From Otis tarda (taxonomy: Eukaryota; Chordata; Aves; Otidiformes; Otididae): 64,000 nucleotides of DNA. Location: contig CM048554.1 in the NCBI GenBank assembly GCA_026413225.1, positions 91,429,963 to 91,493,962 of the forward strand, read 5' to 3'. The position numbers and the translations under genes are program-made. Position 1 is the first letter of the stretch. Each line of letters opens with the position of its first letter. Shown in pieces: positions 25,677 through 38,000 of the stretch. The notes under the pieces were generated by a model. The model was given only the letters and a program-made list of their open reading frames with translations, was not told the origin of the DNA and did no database searches.

Positions 25677-26414
25677 AGGCAGAAGAATGGATTCATGCTT
25701 TCCCAAGTTTTCTTTCAAACTTATTTTCTCTTATCAACATAGCCCTTTTTACAAGTCCTACACCTACACACCCTTAAAACTACAAATATGGACATTCACA
25801 TTATCAGTAGCCTAAATAAATAAATTTTGCATCAGCAATATGTAAAGAGAGGCAGTAACTGGTTTTGCTAACTGCAGCTAAATTTATCAAACTGTGAGTA
25901 TTTTGCCTCTAGTTATTTCTGTTACTATAAGCCATGCAAAGTTACCACAGAAATTAAAAAATCTGAGGACTGTTGAGGCTACATTTCCATTAGCAAGAGT
26001 TAGAGGTGCTGATAGAAGCAGACTTAGAGTAAAAAAAAAATTAGTGCTGAAGATCTACTGTTGGCAACAATAGACAAATACACATTTTTACTATGGACTA
26101 GCCCTACTCTGGTCCCATGGACAGCCATTTAGCTATTCGAGTCGAATAAGTGAGTTCCTGGAGTGCATCTTCTGATTCAATCTCATCTGAAAGGAACTAG
26201 TTCCTTTCCAGTCTCTCCAGCTGAGACACTCACTTCAAAAGAGCACTCCTGGCCCAAACCAGGACACTAATGTAGGCACACCTTGACTATAGAAGTTTCT
26301 GAAGCTGTAGTACGAACCAAGATTGACTCTACTGAAGTCAGTGTTATGAAGGGAAGTAAGCAAGATCTAAATCAGGGCTCTGTAACAATATTACTGAGCT
26401 TTAAAACTAAATTA

Positions 26415-26462
26415 CCAATGCTTACATAAAGGTTTATGCCAATGCTTACATAAAGGTTTATA
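26415..26462. repeat. 24-base tandem duplication
   Basis: Two adjacent copies of a 24-base unit beginning CCAATGCTTACATAAAGG (26415-26438 and 26439-26462), differing only at the last base. This is a recent local duplication. Confidence 0.9.
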
Positions 26463-29400
26463 TTTGCCTACAAGGAAAAGGAAGGAAAGCAGATAGCTTG
26501 ATGTTCGAGTAGGTAAATTAGAGATGATGCTCCTCAACATATTAAAGAATTGCCAGGAACCATTACCTTAGCTGGATAAGCTAGGTAGCCTGTAAATTCA
26601 CTGCTATCTTAGCTGAACTCTCCAGATATGCTGCAGGAAGACAAAAGCTACTTTACTTTTTACTTGGGTCATGTAAGGCTAGATGCAGAGAATCAGGGTG
26701 GACTGCATGACATAAGTAATTTACCAGCTCTTGCAGGGTAGCCAGAAGCTCCCAATTTCTAGATTCCCAGAAGTCCCTATTATAACTGAATTCTAGAAAT
26801 TTAAGAGGAAGCTGTGATGTAAACATATGTATTGTTCTAGTTACAGTCCCTACAGCCCAAGTAACTCTTATCCAAATGAGGCATGTGAATTAATTCTTCT
26901 GATGAGCAAAGGAGATTCTCTGCTTACTTATCCAGCGTGGGTGAAGGGACTTAAGTGTGTGTGGAAGGGTTTGGGGAGTTGTTTGTTTAATATAATGAGT
27001 AAAATATCTGTATTGAATTTTCAAGCATATATGAAATTTCAAGCAGACCATTATTTCTATGCAGAGCCCCATGGAAGTATGCCCTTAGAGACCATAACAA
27101 AGAAAAGCACACTATATGGTTTAAGATATTCGTCCCTTCTACTTTTCCATAGAATTAAATAAATTAAAATAATCCTATAGCAACACTTGTAAATTTAAAA
27201 AACAGTATTTAGCAAATATGAAAAAAAAAAACACGAATAAGATTCAGGCTCATTCTCCATTACCAGCTTTTCCACCTTCCTGATTCAGTGAGCTAAGGTC
27301 GATCCAGTAAAAAGAAATCAATGTTTGATCCAGATTCCAGGCCAGATATTATTTCTTTGACACATTTCTGTCTTTACCCTAAAGGTTTGGAAGAATTTTC
27401 ATTCTTCTCTTGTACCGGGACAAGAAGAGGCAAATGCAAAAAAAAACTTACTCTGATTGTTAATCATAATTCATGATAAAAAGAAAATTGCACCTTATTC
27501 ATGTTGTGTATTGTAATAATAATAAATGCAAAATCTCGTGTTCTTTGTCTGTTAGATTAAAAAGTTCCCTACTTCCCAATATCTGCTCCCTTTTTTCCCT
27601 GTAGACAGTAGTAAAATAAATTCTTAACCCTTCCTTAAGACATAAATAGATTAATTTCCTTAAATCTTATGAGTGTAATCCAGTTTACTAGACGCCAAAT
27701 AAATTCTCTGGTTCTTTCCTAAATATTCTCCAGTTTTTCAGTATGATTTTTAAGTATGAGCTCCAAAGCTAGACTTTAAACCAGAAGTTTAAAATACAGG
27801 TTTCAGAAATGCCAAGTATGGGCAAAATGTTATTATATGAAGGCTGATGTTCTAAGTTATCAAACTAGAAGATGAAATCTGTCACCACTAAAGCAAACCT
27901 GTTTATGTCAGCCAAAGCCCAAATGAAACAGAATGGTACAAACTGTATGGTTCAAGAGCTCTCTGACAAAGGGGTCTCAAAACCACCTGGCAAAAGCAAA
28001 AGGAGACATTTAGCACTGAGGCCACTTACAGATACCTTTGCAATACATTAATAATGGGTTGACGCTGCTTATTCCTCTTGAAACTGGTTATAAGTTACTC
28101 CTGTGTGGAAACACAAGAGAGGACTGGAATCTACTGTGAGTTTTGTCATCATAGTTACCATACACATACCCAAATCCTGTAACTCCTCAGCCCTGTTCAT
28201 GCTTTAGAAAAGCATGCTCTGTAAGATCTCGCCTTTTAGAGACATCAACAGTAGATCAGGTCAGACTGAGGAGAATGAAACCAAGACTTGTCACTAAATT
28301 ATGAATGGTGTGTAGACTTCGGGTCCTGCTCTTAATGTCTCCTGCCTATGTTTTTTCTGTCCCTTTTGTAACTCTTTATTTTGGCATACTTCTTTCTTCA
28401 TTCAATAATCCATTGGCATAGCAAATCAGGAATATCCTTCTTGAAATACCCTTTGAGTTCATGATTAGTGAAAAATTAAAAGTAATACTCAACAAAACAT
28501 GTGACCAACACAAATTTGTTCAGCTTTGGAGTGTGCTATTGTAGCAGTCTTCCAGCAATGAAGTTAAGAGTAATCACCATCTTAAAAACTACTAAATCAA
28601 GTCAATCAGGTGGATTTTTCTTCTAGAAGCACACACTACCTGAAGGAATAAAGAATTTTGTCTAAATAAGACTTGTATTTCACAGTTGGTTTTGAAGTTC
28701 ACGTATACTTTAAGTATTTTAATATCCATCCTAGCTGTATTAACATGTAATGCTACTCATCTACTATAAACTCAAAAAAAAAAAAGGTTTTTAAAGAGAA
28801 ACTTTCTACCCTTATGTGCATTTACCACTTCACTAGCAGACTAGTCACTTTTTGACTCTACAGCATAAAAGGACAGAGGGGAAAGTGGCCTCATATCCCA
28901 ATGAACAGAAACGGGAGTGCAGAGTTGTGCAATTTCCACAGAAGGGAATAATCAAGAAGAGAGATGAGATAAGTTCAACTACAATCACATTGGAACACCC
29001 CCAGATAACTCCACTGGATCTCACACTGGGTCTGTGCTTTCTAGGTTAACAATAAAAAAGGTTGGGGATTTTTACTGTTTCTAATTAAATTGTTATATGT
29101 TAGTAAACCAACATATTTCCACATAAAAATGACAGACATGTACAGTCAGGAGGGACTATGTTGATGCTTTTTTATAATTATCCATGAAAATTTCCAATTT
29201 CTCTTCTGTTTTTCCCCTCTTAACAAGAGGTACCTGAAAAATGGCTAAAAGACAAAATGGTAGCAATCAGCAGAAATATTATTTCTCTTCTAAATCTCCT
29301 GACTTTACTCAAAAGTATTTTGTTTTGTCTTTGGAGCACTTTTCAGTCAAAAAGCTACACAAAATAAATGGGATTATTTTCTTTGTAAGGTGCTATTTCT

Positions 29401-30229
29401 TGTTTCACATTGAAACCTTAATAACTTTAAAGCAACTCATCCTTCCCAGGGGAGAACTTGTCAGCATCTTAAATCTACTACATGAACCCTGTGCTGTATG
29501 AACCAGACAAGAAAACTGTTACACAGCACGATGCAGTATAAATCTGTATGACATTAAGTTTGTTTAAGTGAAATTCTGTCAGGTCGCCTTGAGATAGTCA
29601 GAAAGTCAGAGAAACCTCACTCAAAACAGGAAGAAAAGATGAATGAGTGACAGTATTGTCCAACAGGAGGCTTCTACCTGAGAACTTATGCAATAAGCAT
29701 GAAAGTGTTAATAATTCTTTGCTAAACTGGTCTGCAGGATCTCAGCCCTGTTGCAAGGGAAGATCCCATGTCTCCACTTTTCACTCTGTTTTGCTGTAAC
29801 CTCCATATCCCCTGCCTCATTCCAAAACTCATCTTCTCTGAACCCTATTGGCTGACCCACAGCCATCCTCCACTCTCTCCACTCCATAGCCATACTCGTT
29901 CAGACTCTGCCATGTGCTTTCAGATAGGGGCCTACGATGACTGCACAATCCTTAGTGCCCTGAAATTGCTTATGTCTTCCACTTCATCTGCAGGAGAATT
30001 CACCCATTCAAGCTCTCAGCAGCAGGACCCTGAACCACCGAGTCCATTGTTTCCAGTCAGCAGAGTGCTGCTGGAATGCTTCGAAGTGTATCAGTAACTG
30101 GTAATGGTCTGCACTGTATGGTACGAAGGAGAAGAAAATCCCTCTTTTTTAGAAGACTTCTTTAGCCCAGGTCATTACAGCACAGCTGCACTGGCAAATC
30201 AAAGGAGGCTCAGATTTATGGCAAGAATG

Positions 30230-30520
30230 GGATCAAAGAAGGACAAAAGGCGAGACCAAAGCTTCCTCAGCCGGTTTTGCTGGCAGAGAAAAATGGAAAC
30301 GCCCATCTCGTCTGCTCAGGTGTTGTCCCAGAGAGCAAGGCAGGCACATCAGGGACAGGGCAGGGGGAGGAGAGGTTCCTAGCTTGGGCAACTCTGTGTC
30401 CTCCCCACACCAAGGCCTGTCTGCTCGGCTTTGTGAGGGGCCATCCAGAGGAAAGGCATTTGACTTTCGGGGCAGCCACGTCCCTTCCATTCCAAGGAAG
30501 GGGCCTCGCAGAGACATAAG
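30230..30520. other. GC-rich patch in AT-rich surroundings
   Basis: A segment clearly richer in G+C than its neighbours, with several CpGs (for example near 30301, 30424 and 30469). Open frames on both strands here are unrecognised and follow from low stop density. It could be an old GC-rich exon, a retrocopy or a repeat remnant. I cannot tell which. Confidence 0.4.
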
Positions 30521-30716
30521 CATTTTGAAATGTTTGGAAAAGCCTGTCCTGAGGCCTACCAGTTTCTGACACTGTGCAGCCTTGTATTTTTACATATCAA
30601 AAGAGAAAGTCCTGTCAGAAAAGTTTGTTCAAGCAGAAGTTGTTTTCTGAGGAAGAACATGGAAGCCCTATTTCAAGCACTCTTCCTTCTTTTATCTTTG
30701 TCTCAGGTACATTGAC

Positions 30717-30732
30717 ATGAGATTAATCTCAT
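30717..30732. repeat. 16-base perfect palindrome with paired TAATC
   Basis: ATGAGATTAATCTCAT is its own reverse complement and contains GATTA and TAATC back to back, the core bound by OTX/PITX-type (K50) homeodomains. AT-rich DNA with further TAAT words follows to about 31090. A regulatory role is possible but unproven. Confidence 0.5.
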
Positions 30733-32410
30733 CTCAAAGTTTAAAGGACTTAATTCTGTATTCTTTTGTGACTGTTAAAAGAAAGAAGCAGGAGGCAAAT
30801 TTAACTACAATGTGAGGTTCAATTATTTCAATTACCTCCTCTGCCTAAATGAAGTCTGTTCCTTCAAAGACATCGGCAATTTTACACTCATTTGCTCTTA
30901 AAATAGCACTAATTATAATAGTTTCATTGGGAATGATAGAAGAATACATGAGCAAATCAAATAATTACTTACATACATTAAAATGTTGCATAGATGTTTA
31001 ATTTATAAATTAGTTATTTACCTTACATAATTAATCATGCAGCTGAAAACAAGTGTAAAAGGGTATCTAACGAATGTAATATGAGCTTTTGTTCCATTTT
31101 TTACACATATTGTAAGAGTCATTAATATGGGATCGCATTCTAGAGGCTGTTTCACAAAACAGAATAGACAGATCTTAAGTAGTTGATGCTTACAAAAAGC
31201 ACACTAAAGTGGTATAACTTACAAGGGAAACTATCATGCTATCACTCTGATGCTTTTTCTGGGATGGGGATGATAGGTGTTCGTGGGACTGTTTCTCTGC
31301 ATGGCATTTCACTAGAGTGTGAATCAATGAAATGAAAGTATAAAGAGGAAAAAAAAAAGAGAGAGAAAAACAGAGCAGGAGATAAGAGAAGGAGATAAAA
31401 CTGTTGCACAGAAAAGGGGTGAAGTGACTGTGAAGCTGGTAATGGTGCTCCACTCAGGGTCCCAGGACAACCACTGCAAAAATCCTGCAAGGAAAAACAT
31501 GGATACAGGCCCACATGGATTATCCAGCGTGGATAAAGGAAGACAGGTCTGACATTTTCTGTAGGAAAATAGTATTGACCTATCTCTGTGTAGGGATTTT
31601 GTTTCAGTTATGTGAAATGGTAGTGAATAAAGTAGAGAATACAGTAGAGAAAATACTTCAGTGTAGCAGATACACAGGAGTGAAGTGAGTTTCAGATACA
31701 GACTGCCCTCTTGCATATTTGTTGTAACTGAGTTTAGTCAGAACAGAAAATGAACTGACACAAAGGGGTACATTTCTGAAAGATCCATTTTAAGTCATAA
31801 TAATGTTTTATATCTAATCCCTAGGAAATTGTTTCTGCACCCAGAAAAGGCAGGTGGTGTAATTTTGAGGTGAATAGGCAATAAAGTAATTTAATTGCTG
31901 TTTAGACTGCCAGATTTCATTCTATCTTACTTATGGAAATCACCCTCTATGGATCCAGAGAGAAAAGGAACGAAATATGTATCCTAGTGAACGAAATCCT
32001 AGCATGAACAATCTGCATATCAAAAATTTCATTCCCAGACTTCAGACAGAAAAACTACAGTGGCCATTGACAACAAAACAGTGCAAGGAAATTTTTATTT
32101 CTCTGCTCTTTTATCTGTGCTCCACAGCATAGATTGATTTCACTGCTTTACCAGGATCACTGTCAAACACACCTTTACTTATTTTCAGAGTACATCTGTG
32201 CAAAATACTTACTGGCTTCCCAAGACATGTACCTACCAGGGAACTTAACTGACTCTGCATTATTGGCTTGTAAGACTGACTCAGGAAGACAGAAAAGAAT
32301 ATGCTTCTTTTTCTTACAAAAGCATATTATTTGTCCCGTTTAGATCTAAGTATGGAGCGTGCGAGGATTCTGCAGCAGGGGTGGATGACCACGTTTAATA
32401 GGATGAATAT

Positions 32411-32829
32411 TAATCATAGAATCATAGAATAGTTTGGGTTGGAAGGGACCTTTAAAGATGATCTAGCCCAACACCCCTGCAAGGAGCAGGGACATCTCCA
32501 ACTAGAGCAAGTTGCTTAGAGCCCCGTCCAACCTGGCCTTGTATATTTCCAGGGATGGGGCATCCACCACCTCTCTGAGCAACCTGTCCCAGTGTTTCAC
32601 TTCCCTCATCGTAGAAAATTTCTTCCCTATATCAAGCCTGAATCTGATGCCTTCTATTTTAAAACCATTACTCCTCGTCCTAATGCAACAGGCCCTATTG
32701 AAGAGTTTCTCCCTGTCTTTCCTGTAGGCACCCTTTGGGTACTAGAAGACTACTATAAGGTGTCTCTGGAGCCTTCTCTTCTCCAGGCTGAAGAACCCCA
32801 ACTCTCTCAGCCCGTCCTCGTAGGAGAGG
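32411..32829 (-). mobile_element. CR1 LINE 3' fragment
   Basis: Tail units (TAATCATAGAATCATAGAAT), CR1 UTR, then the antisense of the ORF2 C-terminus up to the [10 protein letters not shown] coding position at about 32829. The family text is still plain but the coding frame is not intact. It is about 420 bp and 5'-truncated. Confidence 0.94.
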
Positions 32830-35800
32830 TTAACATTGTACTAAACACAATGGCATCATTCAGCAAATAATAATGAATTAGATCCCAGATGATTGCTTAT
32901 CTCTGAATCAAAAATACGTACATTGACTTTATTCCTCATCTATAGCAACATTTGCAAGAGTTTTATTCTGGAACCACAGTCTATATGTCCAGTTACAACT
33001 CAGTGACTTTCTGAAAATAGTGTGAAAGCAGGGACTGGACTTTTAAGAGTAACCCCTGAATATTGTCATAAGCATCAGAGGCAAAGAAATTGTACACATA
33101 TAATAAACCTCTAGCATCTCTTCCCTATTATTTCAATAAGTTAACTAGTAAAGGGAGGAGAAAATTTTAGCCTTGGGGACTCACTGAAGGCATATGTTCT
33201 TATCAGGATCTTGCTGAAGGAGGAGATTTACTGCACCAGGGCCAGGAGATTACCCTTTCTTACAGACCAGTGATTAATGAGTGACATAAAAACTGGGTGG
33301 TAACTGTTGAAACTTGTGCTCCTCAGAGATGTTCTATCTGAACAGTAAGATTGCTAGATAATAAGAGGTGCTAGCTCCTTGTTCCTCTGCATCTCAAATA
33401 ATTCCAGAAGTAAATCTTACACACAGCAATTCCTACATTCTGACCTCTGATCCTTCAATCCTTCTCTCTCTGTCTTTGCTTTTTACTCTTTGTCATTCCT
33501 TGGTGCTTCTCCTTAGCTGTACATATCACAGTTGTTAAAATTCTGCAAGTGTGGCATGATAAAAATACCAAGACAAATAGCTAGAGTGTGTGTTTGAACC
33601 TCAAACATCACTATATTAAAAACATAATTCTTTTGTTCATTGAACATTGTTCCTTCTGCTTAATGAGACATTGGCAGAAACAGAGAATGACTCCCAGAAA
33701 CAAGAAAAGAAGATTCTGTGCAAAAATCTGTCAGATTTTTTTTACACAGATATGGTAAAATTGTGAGAAACTTAAATCCTTATCCTAAATCACCTTCATT
33801 CGTTCTCCATAATGATACAAACAGTGCTATGTCCTCAAAGTCACAAAATACAGTTTAAATACTTTTAATATTTAAAAGAAATTTTCACAAACATGAAAAA
33901 ATTATCAAAACTGGTGATAGTTTTATTTTCTGCTTTTCTTTTGCTATGACATATGATATGACATATTCCTTTATGTGTTGACAACCTTTAAAATTGCACT
34001 TAAAAGTGCTGACAATGATACCGAAGTAACTATCATGCAGAAATTACCTATTCCTACATCGTCCTCGTGAATGAACATTACTTCTAGACATGATTCTAAT
34101 CCATGATGAGTTACAGCTCTGAAATCTTGGACTGAAATACTGTGGCCCCAATTCTGTTGACACTTCAAAAATTACCATGGGTGGGAACATTCATCTAGAA
34201 TTTGCTGGCTGGTGAGGACAGACAGGAGTCTTCCTTCCTCTACTGTGGCATCATCATCTAAGTGGCAGTGAATACAAGGGGTCCTAGGATAAAAGAGCCT
34301 GGGATCTGAAGTGGTTCTTCTGGAAAATGGTCTTGTTGCCTCTGGGGCCAGAGGAAGCCAAGAGCCAGATAAACTATCTAAAGAGCCCAGAATTCATAGA
34401 TATCTTCTTTGCCATTTTTAACCCATGATTCAGTGGTGAATTCCCTGATATACTGATTTCAGAATGATCTTCTTGGCTACCTACTGATCTAAACAAAGTA
34501 GAAGCTATTTGATCTTTTATGAGATGAGAGTGGTATGTGCCTCTGTGTTTTCCGGACAAAGTTAAGCATATTCAAGAAAGTGCTCTCAAATAGTGTTGTA
34601 TTAAATACCATATTGAACTCCTATTATTTTCATGCAGGTCCATTTCAGTTCAGAAGGCATTTGTATCTAGCAGATGACAGCATCACTGCGTGTACTGTGA
34701 ACCATGACACACAGGAGTTTACACATGAAAAGCAGAAAACGCTCTAGGTTGATCCTTTTAATCTAGAGTTCACAATTTGTAACCTATTCTGAGCGTAAGG
34801 ATTTGAAAATAAAAACATAATACATGCCCAGCTTAAGAAACCATTGATAACCTCCTTCCTTTTTAACATTTTTTCATTTTTTTTAATATAAAACAAATAA
34901 CTGTTGTAGAGATAAAGCTATGTATTTACCATCTTGAGAGAATAACAATGGGATTCTGTCAATTCCCAGGGTGTAATTACATGACTGAGATCAATATATA
35001 TAATTCTCTTTTTCAATAAGCTTCCATGATTATACAAATGCCTGAAGTGTGGCTTCAGTCATTTTCCTACATAGAATTTCAATATGAATGCCTTCTAACA
35101 TGATTATCAAAAAGTCAGATATATTTCATAGTTGTGTCATTTATTAACCATTTGAAAAAAAATTCCTTCACGTCTAATACAGATTAATTATTACCAAGTA
35201 GTAAAACTTGAATCCTAATGAAAAATAGGAACTCTACAATATTGTCCTGGAACTGACAAATTTGTAAGACACAGCTTATCCCATTTCTTACAGAATTAGC
35301 TGTATCCCAGAAGTAATTCCCCAGCAAATAGTTTCTCCGACAGCTTTGCAAAGATGGCCACAGAAAGGCTCAATCAAAAGGTATACAATGACAGACTCAA
35401 CTGAGAGAAATGGGAGCTAATCCTAACTGGAAGATGGCGATCAATAGTGCTAAGTAAGTATGAAATAAAAAACAAAGCTTATTCTATGTAGAGAAAGTTA
35501 TAAAATTAATGTTTCTATTAAAATGCAACTACTAGTGCTAAACAAAATTGTTCCTCTGAATTTAGAAAATAAAATTAAACTTCATTTGTAGATTTCTTTT
35601 TTTTTTTAATAATTTTTTTGTCTCCTTTAGGCAGTGGTTATGTCCAGGACATAGCACATAGCAAAGCAGGGAACACTTTGCCATAATTACTATGTGATAC
35701 TGACTTCAGAAAAGGCCTTTCACTAGACAGTGACTTGGCTTCTTTTTGTGCTAGCAAAGGGAAAGGTAAGAATAATTATTACAGTTAGGAATGTTTTCCA

Positions 35801-35928
35801 AAATATCAAGGGATTGATGTAGTTATTGATCTAGGTTGAATGTTGATTAAGTATTTCAGCTTCATGGGATGAAAAGTGTGAAGTGCAAGATCTGTTCACC
35901 TCTAGGCTGATTTATTTTCCTGTATAGG
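32830..35928. other. Unique AT-rich DNA, no gene seen
   Basis: About 3.1 kb without recognised repeats or coding signal. T-runs at about 35600-35620 and A/T-rich text prevail. Confidence 0.5.
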
Positions 35929-36409
35929 TGTCGTAGTTTAGCCCCACTCAGGACCAAGCTATGCAGTCTCTCACTCACTCTCCCTCACCCTCCAGTGGGA
36001 CAAGGAGGAGAATTGGTAAAGAAAAGAAGGCAAAACTCATGGGTTAAAATTTAAAAAAAAAAAAGTTTAAAATAATAACTGAGGAAAACAAAACAGAGAT
36101 GGAAAACAAACAAACAAAACCCAACAACAGGAAAAAAAATACTGAAGCACATAATTTACAGTACAATAGCTCACAACAGATCCTGACATTCAGCTCCCTC
36201 CCAAGTGACAAGAACCTCCCCTCTGCACCCTCCTCACTTATGTACTGGGCATGATGTCACATGGTGTGGAATGGCCCTTTGGCTAATTTGGGTAAACTAT
36301 CCCAGCTGTTGGCTAATTAGTAAACTATCCCAGCTGTGTTCCTCCAGCCACAGGGGCCACCAGCTCCTGTTCCTCTCCCAGCTCAGCTATCCTAGCCAGA
36401 ACCAGGACA
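35929..36409 (-). mobile_element. ERVL-like solo LTR, flanked by a 9-bp repeat
   Basis: An LTR fossil on the minus strand. Read in that direction it starts TGTCCTGGTTCTGGCTAGGA and ends in AAACTACGACA. The same family occurs at 61804. Both copies share an internal near-repeat of the words CAGCTG and GGCTAATT (here at about 36280-36336), so that duplication belongs to the subfamily. The A-rich block at about 36040-36140 is the U-rich region of the LTR. The insert is bordered by CTGTATAGG on both sides (35920-35928 and 36410-36418). No viral genes are attached. Confidence 0.88.
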
Positions 36410-36465
36410 CTGTATAGGCAAAGGCAAGCTCCATCTACCGCTAAATACATCATAAGTTCTGTCTG

Positions 36466-36745
36466 TGTTCAGTACTTGTGTGACCACATGCAGCGTACTC
36501 TGTCTGGTTTTGGGCTCCCAGGGTACAAGAAAACCATTAACAGACCAGAGCAGGTCCAATGAGAGCACCAAGATGGTTGTGGGCCAGAGCACAAGATGGG
36601 TGAAAGAAATGGGCTTGTACAGCCTTAGGAAGAGAAGGCATAGGGGAGATTTTATGGTTGTCTTCAGCTGTGTAATAGCAGGGTATACAGAGGACAGGCA
36701 GCCAAACCCTTCTCAGAGGTTAAGTTTGTACTGAGCTAATCTACT
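36466..36745 (+). mobile_element. Old CR1 LINE fragment
   Basis: A diverged CR1 piece lying just beyond the LTR. It keeps the order SVWFWAP-like text (36500), then a decayed VQ-RATKM block, then the motif GLYSLRKRRHRGDFMVVFSC (about 36610-36670), which matches [20 protein letters not shown] of the younger copies. There is no 3' tail. It is a much older subfamily than the other CR1s here and not coding. Confidence 0.72.
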
Positions 36746-37375
36746 TGGATAATGAAGACACAGTTTAGTGAAGGCTGATAAATACTCAGAAGCAGGGTGA
36801 ATTTTCCCACAGCGTGCTCTGTTCTTACATTGTGGCTACATCTATATATCATGGCTACTTCTGTAGATGTGGCTTACATCGATGGCTGCACTGGCAAGAG
36901 AGTGTGGGCTGCACACAGTCACGTGGTGATGACCCTTGAGATGAAATAACGCTAATACAAAATAAATTGTCCGGCATTATAAGCGGGCAGGGAAATAAAA
37001 TACAATTCAGAGCCATTGCACAGATTTTTTTCCCACATGGTATTAGTAAAAACACAGAGGGCTTACTGTCAACCTCATTGTTCTACTTTAAAGATGAAGC
37101 TTATCCTCTAGTCCAGGAGCAAAACTGTTCAGTCCTTTAGTTGCAGGTTATATCACCCTGCTAGATCTTTATTGATTCAGCAGGAGTGCTCAAACTGTTA
37201 TTCCAGTATTATGAATGTAGCACACAAGCAGAGGAGATTTCTGAATCCTGGTCATATATTTGGCCTGCAATATAAAGGCTTTCCCATATCAGACAAAGGA
37301 ATCTGCTTATAAAATATCTAAATTTTCCTTCTCTCATAAGAAAAACTTTAATTGACTTTGTTTTGACAATATCCT

Positions 37376-38000
37376 TGTTTTGTCTGGGATAGAGTTAATT
37401 TTCCTCTCAGTAGCTGGTGTGTTTTGCATGTTGTATGTGAAGAACGTTGATAAACACCCTGATGGTATGAGTTGTTGCTAATGAGACCAAGGACACTGTT
37501 CAGCTTTCCAGGTCTTGCTAATGTGCGGGCACAGGAAGCTGGGAGGGATATAGCCAGAACAGTTGACCCAAACTGGACAAAGAGAGTATTCCATGCCATA
37601 AATGTCATGCTCAGTGACTTAAGTAGGGGTGGGCTGGTGAGCTGACTCTCTTTTTTCTCATTGTTTGGAATTGTTCTGGGATCTTTTACAGTTTTTTTTG
37701 TTCCATGGTTGCTGCTCGGGACAGGCTGTATCCATCATCAGGTCATTGGGTGGTGAGAAATTATGCATCATTCATTTGGGGGTTTTCAAATTATTATTCT
37801 TATTCCTATTGTTTTTCCTATTATTAGTACTATCATTATTTTTATACATATATTATTAACTTTTCCTTTGCTATCCTAGTAAAACTCTCTTTATCTCAAC
37901 CCACCTTTCTTCCCAATTCTCTCCCCCATCCCCTGCGGAGGGGATGGGTGATTGAGCAGCTGTGTGGTACTCGATTGCTGACTGTAGTTAAACCATGACA
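37376..38000 (+). mobile_element. ERVL-like solo LTR, 625 bp
   Basis: An LTR fossil on the plus strand. It begins with a decayed TGT...CTGGGATAGAGTTAA at 37376 and passes through CCCAAACTGG near 37567, a TTATT-rich region at about 37790-37860 and TCCCCTGCGGAGGGGATGGG. It ends TAGTTAAACCATGACA at 38000. The beginning and end match the family at 35929 and 61804, but it carries extra upstream sequence, so it is a related, longer subfamily. I see no matching flanking duplication, in keeping with age. Confidence 0.85.

Larger units (their letters stand above)
25677..32410. other. Unique DNA with small duplications and one GC-rich patch
   Basis: About 6.7 kb with no supported gene. Items listed separately are the 24-base tandem duplication at 26415, the GC-rich patch at 30230-30520 and the palindrome at 30717. 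Open frames up to 130 codons (31324-31716, minus) have no recognisable domain. Confidence 0.45.

Noticed and set aside
26090-26275. Possible LTR end (AAACCAGGACAC at 26264)
   Set aside because: Only the last dozen bases resemble the ERVL-like LTR end. No start, body or flanking duplication could be found.
31324-31716. 130-codon open frame, minus strand
   Set aside because: Composed of Leu/Ser/Phe-rich text from a purine-rich strand bias. No recognisable family or signal peptide with a mature domain.
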